7,069 nucleotides of DNA from Alphaproteobacteria bacterium (GTDB taxonomy: Bacteria; Pseudomonadota; Alphaproteobacteria; Rs-D84): positions 1 through 7,069 of the forward strand of contig JAEDOP010000035.1 of the NCBI GenBank assembly GCA_016301865.1, read 5' to 3'. The stretch's first letter is position 1. Every line of letters starts with the position of its first letter. The notes under the pieces are model-generated. The model was not told the origin of the DNA. It made no database searches and was given only the letters and a program-made list of their open reading frames with translations. Positions 1-4,836 of this stretch are shown one piece after another. The translations under genes were made by a program, and so were the position numbers.

Positions 1-1278
1 GACTATTTCTATGCCCGCATGTCAAACGGCACATTCAATGCCGAAGATGCCGCCGTTCTGTCGGATTATTATCTGTCTATGTCGTCCGATCCCAATGCAT
101 ATGCGGCGCACGCACTGTTGCAACGCGGCGAATTAAACGCCACAAACTATGTACATGTCGGAACATGGGAAAATATTCCCGATGCATGGCGCGGACGCGA
201 GGCTTCGTTTTCTATGATTCTGGACTGGCTGAATGCATCGCAAATCGCGATTGCCGAAGATATCGAAAATCGTCGCCGTCAGGGTGACCAGATGGTAATG
301 ATGGCGGACCCCGCCAAAGATATGTTTATGAAGGCTGTGGACGAAGCGCGCCGATACGCATATTCCCATCGCGCAATTCAGGAATTAACGCAATTGGCCA
401 GCACCCCGGACAAAGAACGCGGGTCGATTATGTCAACGGCACAGTCGGGGCTGAACATATTCCGTAATGCCGCCGTTCGCAATCGTACCAGCCATTCGGA
501 CTTTCACTTTTCCGACCTGCGTGGTATGGTTGATCCCCGCGATGGCAAGGTTAAGCCGGTATCTGTATACCTTTCCATAAATATGGTTGATGCCCAGGCA
601 TTAAACCCGATTACCGCAATATTTATTGAATTGATGTCGAACTTCTTGTTGGCGAACAAGCCAGGCGATATGCATCATGGTGAAAAGTTGGGGCCATACC
701 CAGTACTGTTCGCGATTGACGAAATGCCAAAAATGCAAAAATTGCAGGCAATTATCCAGGGGCCGGACCTTGGGCGTGGCCAGAAAATTTCATATCTGAT
801 TATTGGCCAGGACCTGCACCAGATTCAGGAAAAATACGGTGCGGACGCGGCGGCAACAATTATTTCAACAACCGCTGCAAAAATTGTTATGCGCCAAAAT
901 GACCCAGATACCGCCAAACGTTTTTCGGACATGATGGGATACAAAATGAAAAAGAAAACAGTCAAAGGTCCCGACGGCAAAGATAAAGAAGAAACAACCG
1001 AAGAATTGCTGTTCACACCAATGGATATCATGAAAATGAACCCCGAAGAACATTTGGTTATTATCCAAGGGCATTATAACCGCCCGATTAAGGCAGACCA
1101 AGAACGGTGGTATAAAAACACAACCGCAATCCAAAAAAAGATGTATGCCAAAACCCAAATGGGTGAATGTGCACCATTGCCGGAATTCTTGGTGCCGTCG
1201 CATCATCGTGCATTGGGGTACACGGGCGCGCCACGCATATACGACCCAATGACCAAAAAAATCAAGGAATTGGCATAA
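1..1278 (+). CDS. virD4: Type IV secretion system coupling protein, VirD4/TraG family (5' partial)
   Basis: This is the C-terminal part of a VirD4-type coupling ATPase, the inner-membrane hexamer that passes DNA or protein substrates to a type IV secretion channel. The frame is open from base 1 (DYFYAR precedes the first Met at 19), so the N-terminal membrane anchor and Walker A lie outside the window. Counting codons from base 1, the Walker B is at about 234-241 (VLFAIDE, Asp240-Glu241). It is followed by the conserved LGRGQ segment (257-261) and the GQDLHQIQEKYG segment (269-280), both typical of the VirD4/TraG RecA-like core. The stretch near codons 136-175 (ERGSIMSTAQSGL, then SDFHFSDLRG) also matches the family. 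The 425 codons seen compare with roughly 600 or more for the full protein. A short lysine-rich insertion (KMKKKTVKGPDGKDKEE) sits at about codons 315-331. The gene ends in TAA just before a hairpin terminator. The family call is firm; the substrate is unknown. Confidence 0.9.
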   Translation, partial: DYFYARMSNGTFNAEDAAVLSDYYLSMSSDPNAYAAHALLQRGELNATNYVHVGTWENIPDAWRGREASFSMILDWLNASQIAIAEDIENRRRQGDQMVMMADPAKDMFMKAVDEARRYAYSHRAIQELTQLASTPDKERGSIMSTAQSGLNIFRNAAVRNRTSHSDFHFSDLRGMVDPRDGKVKPVSVYLSINMVDAQALNPITAIFIELMSNFLLANKPGDMHHGEKLGPYPVLFAIDEMPKMQKLQAIIQGPDLGRGQKISYLIIGQDLHQIQEKYGADAAATIISTTAAKIVMRQNDPDTAKRFSDMMGYKMKKKTVKGPDGKDKEETTEELLFTPMDIMKMNPEEHLVIIQGHYNRPIKADQERWYKNTTAIQKKMYAKTQMGECAPLPEFLVPSHHRALGYTGAPRIYDPMTKKIKELA

Positions 1279-1279
1279 T

Positions 1280-1307
1280 AAAAATCCCGCCGTCGCGGGA
1301 TTTTTTT
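1280..1307 (+). terminator. Intrinsic terminator after virD4
   Basis: A perfect 7-bp stem, ATCCCGC (1284-1290), loop CGTC, GCGGGAT (1295-1301), is followed by seven T. An A-run precedes it, so it can also work on the other strand. It begins two bases after the virD4 stop and is a textbook rho-independent terminator. A second copy lies at 1551-1577. Confidence 0.9.
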
Positions 1308-1390
1308 GAGACACGAGACAGGAAACAAGAGACATGATTGCTTAGATAAATAAAAGTTTACCTTAGTCATCATTGGATATTATAAATGTC

Positions 1391-1506
1391 CACCGCCCTT
1401 GGCGGGGGATGGCGCACGCCAGTGCGTCAGGGGGTGGCTGCAAAACCATTGTTTTATTACAAGCCCCCTCTCGTCATGCTTGTGCTTGTCAAGGACCGGT
1501 ATGACG
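1391..1506. repeat. Cluster of small palindromes, possible dispersed intergenic repeat
   Basis: Several inverted repeats lie in succession. CCGCC-CTT-GGCGG is at 1393-1405. GCGCAC (1412-1417) faces GTGCGT (1422-1427) across a 4-base loop. CGTCAT (1472-1477) faces ATGACG (1501-1506), with further partial internal pairing. The CGTCAT...ATGACG frame resembles the palindromic dispersed repeats found between genes in many Alphaproteobacteria. Only one copy is visible, so dispersal is inference. Confidence 0.4.
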
Positions 1507-1515
1507 CGTGCTTTA

Positions 1516-1547
1516 ATTGCTCTTTGCGCTTTGCGCATTGCTCTTTG
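1516..1547. repeat. Short direct repeats ATTGCTCTTTG and TTTGCGC
   Basis: ATTGCTCTTTG occurs at 1516-1526 and again at 1537-1547. Between and overlapping them, TTTGCGC is repeated in tandem (1523-1529, 1530-1536). This is simple-sequence duplication immediately before the ompA-side terminator; no function is evident. Confidence 0.5.
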
Positions 1548-1577
1548 AAAAAAAATCCCGCCGTCGCGGGATTTTTT
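1548..1577 (-). terminator. Intrinsic terminator of the dnaX-pilin-ompA operon
   Basis: The stem is ATCCCGC (1555-1561), loop CGTC, GCGGGAT (1566-1572), with an A-run at 1548-1555 that reads as eight U on the minus strand. The TAA stop of the OmpA gene (1576-1578) overlaps the upstream A/T arm, so translation ends right at the hairpin. It shares 27 identical bases with the terminator at 1280-1306. Confidence 0.9.
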
Positions 1578-2259
1578 ATCGTGCCGGCGCAATGCGCAAT
1601 TCAACCCGTCGATTGGTTAACCGTCCGATGTCATCCTGGCCGGCTATGGGGCGCGCAGCCCCCCGTCCAACAATAAACATGCGGTTTGGGTTTATTCCAT
1701 GTTCTGCAAAATAAACACCAACACGCTGTGCCATATCCAACGACAACGCCCGCGCCGCATTTGCGTCGTGCATGGCATCTGTATAACCTGCAATTTCAAT
1801 AAATGTTGCGTTGTATTTTTTCAAAATCTGTGTAATTGTTTTCAGTGTATCGTCACCTGTCGCAGAAATATCCGCCACGTTCAGTTCCATAATTGCATCC
1901 CGCACCAGTATTACAACAACATCTGTTCCGGCCCGCTGAACTGAAATTCCCGGCTTGCGCAATGCATCGTACAGTGCATATTCCAGTTTTTCCATATATT
2001 GTGTTGCGATAATATTATCGTTTGTTGACTTGTCGCCATAGTTCAGTTTACTAGATGCATCAACCGCATCCCCAACCAATTTCCCGCCTGCACCCAGATA
2101 TACGGGTCGTTTTGCAACGCGACTCATTTCGGTCATATCTGTAAAACTTGCGCCACTCAGATATGCGGGCCATGTTTGGCGACTGGGGCTGCTGTACGGG
2201 GTGCATGCGCACATCGCCCCCAATAAACAAGTTGATAAAACAATATTTTTTATTTGCAT
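1576..2259 (-). CDS. OmpA-family (YiaD-like) outer-membrane lipoprotein
   Basis: The 227-residue protein has a signal peptide with a plausible lipobox MCAC, giving lipidated Cys19. A first Cys at 17 fits less well because Met16 occupies the -1 position. Residues 85-145 resemble the YiaD linker (LRKPGISVQRAGTDVVVIL). Residues 150-224 form the OmpA C-terminal domain, with GYTD (158-161), LSLDMAQRV (172-180), GINPNRMFIVGRG and NRRVE (216-220). This domain normally tethers the outer membrane to peptidoglycan through diaminopimelate. By alignment to A. baumannii OmpA, the binding Asp is kept (Asp161) but the partner Arg is Met176. The ATG follows the pilin stop directly (TAA-ATG) with only a weak GGA upstream, so translation is probably coupled. 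It is the last gene of the operon. The family call is secure; its exact partner, perhaps the neighbouring pilus, is inference. Confidence 0.88.
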   Translation of the reverse strand: MQIKNIVLSTCLLGAMCACTPYSSPSRQTWPAYLSGASFTDMTEMSRVAKRPVYLGAGGKLVGDAVDASSKLNYGDKSTNDNIIATQYMEKLEYALYDALRKPGISVQRAGTDVVVILVRDAIMELNVADISATGDDTLKTITQILKKYNATFIEIAGYTDAMHDANAARALSLDMAQRVGVYFAEHGINPNRMFIVGRGAARPIAGQDDIGRLTNRRVELRIAPAR

Positions 2260-2718
2260 TTATTCCACGATAAAAGAAATCTGGTTTGTGTCGGAATCAA
2301 AACAGTTTTCAGTCATTCCTGTTTCAAATCCATTCACCAAAATTGATTTTGCCCACTGTGGCTTAGACGTGGCAAAGTAATCACATTCACCCGTTGTCAA
2401 ATCAACCAGGTTAATTGAAAATGATTTGCCGTCCGCGCTGCTGACCACCGACCAATTGTCGCCACCAATCGGTGCTTTTTCAGATCGTAATGCGCCCGCC
2501 TTAATCAGATAGTCCACCGATACGCCTTCGTACGTGCCACGCATTTCCAATAACAGTTTTGTGTCCTGGGCAATTTGTTCCAATTCGGCATCGGCGATTG
2601 TACGCGCCTGATTCTTGCGCAGCATATTGTACACGCCCAACGCAGAAACCGTCATCAGACCGGCGATTGCCATTACACCAATAACTTCGATTAATGATCG
2701 TCCTGATTGTTGATTCAT
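2260..2718 (-). CDS. Type IVb pilin-like protein (PilS-like), prepilin
   Basis: A 152-residue prepilin with a very short leader. Cleavage by prepilin peptidase is expected after Gly6 (SG|RSLIEV), leaving Glu11 as the conserved +5 Glu, followed by a hydrophobic helix to about residue 33. The body resembles the type IVb PilS pattern: a helix with KLLLEMRGTYEG (54-65), then YLIKAGALRS (70-79), then GGDNWSV (85-91), then a beta-rich C-terminus. Cys112 and Cys139 are the only cysteines and could form the C-terminal disulfide loop of pilins. Arg at +1 is unusual, since Phe or Met is commoner, but I recall GRS-type sites in gut Alphaproteobacteria. AGGAG lies 7 nt upstream of the ATG. The start overlaps the dnaX stop (TAATG), and the ompA start follows the stop immediately. 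Whether it is a major pilin or a pseudopilin cannot be told from one gene. Confidence 0.8.
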   Translation of the reverse strand: MNQQSGRSLIEVIGVMAIAGLMTVSALGVYNMLRKNQARTIADAELEQIAQDTKLLLEMRGTYEGVSVDYLIKAGALRSEKAPIGGDNWSVVSSADGKSFSINLVDLTTGECDYFATSKPQWAKSILVNGFETGMTENCFDSDTNQISFIVE

Positions 2719-4286
2719 TATTTTACTCCTACTATTTCTGCGTCTGCGAACAAATCCATTGCACTGGCGACCAATGGGTCTGCGACCAATTCTTCGTGTT
2801 GTTGTTCATTCATTGTGTGTGTGTGAACAGATTCCATTTCACGTTCCAGTTGCCATTGTTTACCGGTTTTGTCATTCAGCCACACTGATAATTTATGTGC
2901 GAAATCCCCGTCCCCCTTGCGGTCAAAGTATTTAATTTTTCCATCTGCAAATTCCGAAATTTCGATATTGGAACTATAATAAGAATACAGCAATATTTCC
3001 TTGGATTCCTGCAACGCGTGCGCCAATTCATTTGCATTTGTTATAACATACGCCTGGGGTGTTTTTGGTGCTGTGTCTGGTGTGGATTGTGCAGCCATGC
3101 GATCTGCAAATATATTTTTTACATCGCGTGTCTTTTGTGCAGATTCTTGTTGTTTAATAATTTCTGGTACACTTGGCATATCTGCGATATGCATAATCCG
3201 AACAATTAACATGTCAAAGCACTGTTTCTGATTGCCGGCGGCCTGCATTTCTGGTACGGCCGCAACCATAACCTGCCATATACGGGACAGGGTGTTCAGT
3301 GTAATACGCCCATTCAGGTTTTGAATCTGTTCGCGTTGATCGGCGGTGTACGGTGAATTTGTTACATCCCCTGCGTGCAGGGCCGGGTGCATACGCGTCG
3401 CCCAATGCGTCCATTCCATCATATCAGTCAACAGCATTGATAAATCTGCGCCATTGTTGTAAATCGCGTCAACTTTATCCAGTGCGGCGGCGGTGTCGCC
3501 GGACAAAACTGTTTTCATAAAGTCAACAACCACCCCGCGGTCTGCACGTTTCAGCATATCCAACACAGACGCTTCGTCCACGTGTCCACCGGTTTGCGCA
3601 ATTGCCTGGTCCAGCAAAGACAACCCATCACGAACCGAACCGTCTGCCGCGCGTGCCAACAATTCGTTTGCGCCGTCACTCAGTTCAATGTTTTCCTGAT
3701 CTGCAATCCACGCAAAGTGCTTTTTCAGTGTGTCCACCGGTACGCGCACCAAATCAAAACGTTGACAGCGCGATAAAATCGTAACCGGCACTTTTCTGAT
3801 TTCTGTGGTTGCTAAAATAAAGATAACATGTGCGGGTGGTTCTTCCAGTGTTTTAAGCAATGCGTTAAATGCCGATGTCGACAGCATATGAACTTCGTCG
3901 ATTATATACACGCGATATCGTCCATTTGTTGGGCGATACTGTGCCCCGTCCAGTATATCGCGCATATTATCAACGCCTGTGTGTGATGCTGCGTCAATTT
4001 CCATAACATCAATATGTTGCCCCGCCGCAATCGCGCGACAGTTTTCGCAGGTCCCACATGGTGTGGCGGTCGCCCTATCTGACGACAGGCAATTCAGTGC
4101 CTTGGCCAATATTCGTGCCGTACTGGTTTTCCCAGTTCCACGAATTCCTGTAAAAATATACGCGTGTGCAATACGCGATGTGTTAATTGCGGTTGTTAGT
4201 GTTTTAACCAACACGTCCTGACCAATAAGTGATTTGAAATCTTGACTGCGATATTTGCGCGCCAGTACTGTATAACTGTTGTCCAT
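2718..4286 (-). CDS. dnaX: DNA polymerase III subunit tau/gamma
   Basis: DnaX is the clamp-loader ATPase that loads the sliding clamp and, as tau, ties the loader to the polymerase. Numbering is from the preferred Met (MDNSYTVLARKYR), giving 522 residues. Walker A is GIRGTGKT (47-54). The zinc-site cysteines are Cys66, Cys77, Cys80 and Cys83. Walker B is IIDEVHML (128-135), sensor 1 lies near LATTE, and the SRC motif with its arginine finger is at 172-174. Sensor 2 lies in GSVRDGLSLLDQ (216-227). The collar domain III runs to about 370. After a short linker, the C-terminal tau domain ends in DPLVASAMDLFADAEIV, as expected for full-length tau. An ATG 30 nt upstream (4316) is unlikely as the start: it lies inside a probable -10 box and has no ribosome site, whereas AGGAAG precedes the chosen ATG. 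The usual dnaX neighbours ybaB and recR are absent; a pilin and an OmpA lipoprotein follow instead. Confidence 0.97.
   Translation of the reverse strand: MDNSYTVLARKYRSQDFKSLIGQDVLVKTLTTAINTSRIAHAYIFTGIRGTGKTSTARILAKALNCLSSDRATATPCGTCENCRAIAAGQHIDVMEIDAASHTGVDNMRDILDGAQYRPTNGRYRVYIIDEVHMLSTSAFNALLKTLEEPPAHVIFILATTEIRKVPVTILSRCQRFDLVRVPVDTLKKHFAWIADQENIELSDGANELLARAADGSVRDGLSLLDQAIAQTGGHVDEASVLDMLKRADRGVVVDFMKTVLSGDTAAALDKVDAIYNNGADLSMLLTDMMEWTHWATRMHPALHAGDVTNSPYTADQREQIQNLNGRITLNTLSRIWQVMVAAVPEMQAAGNQKQCFDMLIVRIMHIADMPSVPEIIKQQESAQKTRDVKNIFADRMAAQSTPDTAPKTPQAYVITNANELAHALQESKEILLYSYYSSNIEISEFADGKIKYFDRKGDGDFAHKLSVWLNDKTGKQWQLEREMESVHTHTMNEQQHEELVADPLVASAMDLFADAEIVGVK
2726..2730 (-). promoter_or_regulatory. 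Shine-Dalgarno site of the pilin gene
   Basis: AGGAG on the minus strand, 7 nt before the ATG at 2718 and inside the last dnaX codons. It fixes the pilin start and shows that the gene can be translated in its own right even though its start overlaps the dnaX stop. Confidence 0.75.
3090..3120 (-). promoter_or_regulatory. Candidate programmed -1 frameshift signal in dnaX
   Basis: In the zero frame GTA AAA AAT (codons 389-391), the bases form the slippery heptamer A AAA AAT (3120-3114). After a 5-nt spacer comes an inverted repeat TGCAG (3108-3104) and CTGCA (3094-3090) with a 9-base loop. A -1 slip would add 28 codons and stop at TGA 3030-3028, giving a product of about 419 residues that lacks the tau domain, close to the 431-residue gamma of E. 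coli. The stem is only 5 bp and there is no clear internal Shine-Dalgarno, so activity is unproven. Confidence 0.35.
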
Positions 4287-4295
4287 GCGTGTAAT

Positions 4296-4301
4296 CTTCC
4301 T
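4296..4301 (-). promoter_or_regulatory. Shine-Dalgarno site deciding the dnaX start
   Basis: AGGAAG on the minus strand, 9 nt upstream of the ATG at 4286. The in-frame ATG at 4316 has no comparable site. Confidence 0.7.
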
Positions 4302-4311
4302 TTTGTCACCA

Positions 4312-4339
4312 AGCATAGCAAACCGGCATTAAATTTCAA
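4312..4339 (-). promoter_or_regulatory. Sigma70-type promoter of the dnaX operon
   Basis: On the minus strand TTGAAA (4339-4334), a 16-bp spacer, then TATGCT (4317-4312). The predicted transcript would begin near 4305, just upstream of the AGGAAG site. It would exclude the upstream in-frame ATG (4316-4314), which lies within the -10 box. It sits immediately downstream of the terminator of the preceding gene. Confidence 0.6.
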
Positions 4340-4340
4340 C

Positions 4341-4369
4341 AAATAAAACGCGCCAGACGGCGCGTGTTT
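4341..4369 (-). terminator. Intrinsic terminator of the DUF4167-like gene
   Basis: A 7-bp perfect stem: ACGCGCC (4348-4354), loop AGAC, GGCGCGT (4359-4365). On the minus strand it is followed by the U-rich tract TTTATTT. It begins a few bases after the stop at 4375 and separates this gene from the dnaX promoter, so the two are separate transcription units. Confidence 0.8.
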
Positions 4370-4374
4370 TGGTT

Positions 4375-4686
4375 TTATAAATTCGTGATAAAATCGGGGA
4401 ATGGTGATTCCTCTTCGTCGGCTGATTCTGTGGCCTCGCTTGCTTGTTCTTCTTCGGCTGCGGCGACTGCGGCGGCTTTTTCCTTGGGGTCGCGCGTAGA
4501 ATCAATTTTTCCCTGTTCTGTATTTACCATTCGGCCATAGTGTTCGGCCGTCTGCAACAGGCGTTCGCGTTCAATTTCATCGGCGGTTTGACGTGCCTGG
4601 TCAATATACTGTTTACGTTTCTGACGCCATTTATGACAGCGTTGAATCATCTGTCCGACATTGGATTGATTTTTTTTATTTTGCAT
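4375..4686 (-). CDS. Small DUF4167-like protein
   Basis: A 103-residue hydrophilic protein. The N-terminal half is basic and helical. It ends in the block QYIDQARQTADEIERERLLQTAEHYGRMV (about residues 26-54), which matches the core of DUF4167, an alphaproteobacterial family with a pattern like LAR-A...GDRV-AE...QHAEHY-R. The second half is Ala/Glu-rich and acidic (75-95), probably disordered, ending in PFPDFITNL. The family usually has a longer Gly/Arg/Asn-rich N-terminus that looks suited to RNA binding. Here that part is reduced to MQNKKNQSNVGQM, so this is a short member. The molecular function of the family is not known to me. The start is the only upstream ATG, with a purine-rich AAGAAAAG before it. 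The gene is divergent from the PilV-like genes and has its own terminator. Confidence 0.65.
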   Translation of the reverse strand: MQNKKNQSNVGQMIQRCHKWRQKRKQYIDQARQTADEIERERLLQTAEHYGRMVNTEQGKIDSTRDPKEKAAAVAAAEEEQASEATESADEEESPFPDFITNL

Positions 4687-4701
4687 ATCTTTTCTTTTTA
4701 A

Positions 4702-4730
4702 ATATCAGGAAATACCCTTAATAACAACAA
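4702..4730 (-). promoter_or_regulatory. Possible promoter of the DUF4167-like gene
   Basis: On the minus strand TTGTTG (4730-4725), a 17-bp spacer, TGATAT (4707-4702), about 20 bases before the ATG. The -10 match is weak. The -35 lies within an inverted repeat AACAAC (4723-4728) / GTTGTT (4738-4743). Confidence 0.3.
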
Positions 4731-4748
4731 ACCATATGTTGTTATGAC

Positions 4749-4759
4749 TTACGACGTAA
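4749..4759. promoter_or_regulatory. Palindrome TTACG-A-CGTAA between divergent promoters, candidate operator
   Basis: A perfect 5+1+5 inverted repeat. It lies upstream of both proposed -35 boxes (4725-4730 on minus, 4783-4788 on plus), where a dimeric regulator could act on both directions. No regulator gene is in the window, so this is inference. Confidence 0.3.
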
Positions 4760-4782
4760 ATATTAAATCAACTGAAAAGCGA

Positions 4783-4811
4783 TTGCAATAATTTTTTTAT
4801 ATTGCTATCCT
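4783..4811 (+). promoter_or_regulatory. Sigma70-type promoter of the PilV-like gene pair
   Basis: TTGCAA (4783-4788), 17-bp spacer, TATCCT (4806-4811), with an extended -10 TG at 4803-4804. Transcription should start near 4818, only a few bases before the ribosome site at 4821, giving a leader of about 20 nt. Confidence 0.6.
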
Positions 4812-4820
4812 GACCAACGT

Positions 4821-4828
4821 AGGAGGGG
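4821..4828 (+). promoter_or_regulatory. Strong Shine-Dalgarno supporting a TTG start
   Basis: AGGAGG (4821-4826) extended by GG, 10 nt upstream of TTG at 4837. The next in-frame ATG (4912) lies beyond the prepilin helix, so the TTG is the only start that keeps the processing site. Confidence 0.75.
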
Positions 4829-4836
4829 GCAAAACC

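Larger units (their letters stand above)
1308..1547. other. Intergenic region without a convincing gene
   Basis: About 240 bases lie between two identical terminators at the ends of convergent genes. I see no credible coding sequence. Short open frames here have no ribosome site, and their peptides (for example THWRAPSPAKGGG) are low-complexity products of palindromic sequence. GAGACA occurs three times close together (1308-1313, 1315-1320, 1329-1334). The rest holds hairpins and short direct repeats, described as separate entries. No tRNA-like fold was recognised. Confidence 0.6.

Noticed and set aside
1..1278. virD4 as a degraded pseudogene
   Set aside because: The frame is uninterrupted from base 1 to a stop followed at once by a terminator, and the Walker B and downstream motifs are intact. 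The missing N-terminus is due to the window edge.
865..1335. 156-residue minus-strand open frame
   Set aside because: It lies antisense inside virD4, whose motifs prove the plus frame. Its translation is rich in Phe, His and Cys, and it has no ribosome site.
1308..1547. tRNA, small RNA or CRISPR in the gap
   Set aside because: There is no cloverleaf and no regularly spaced repeat units. The repeats are two-copy or three-copy short words, so no RNA gene or array is supported.
1386..1714. Small open frames in the intergenic gap and ompA 3' end
   Set aside because: They run through palindromes, the terminator and the antisense of ompA, start without ribosome sites, and give low-complexity peptides.
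4287..4316. Ten-residue N-terminal extension of DnaX (MLGDKRKITR)
   Set aside because: Its ATG overlaps the probable -10 box and lacks a Shine-Dalgarno, while AGGAAG precedes the internal ATG, where the family's N-terminus also begins.
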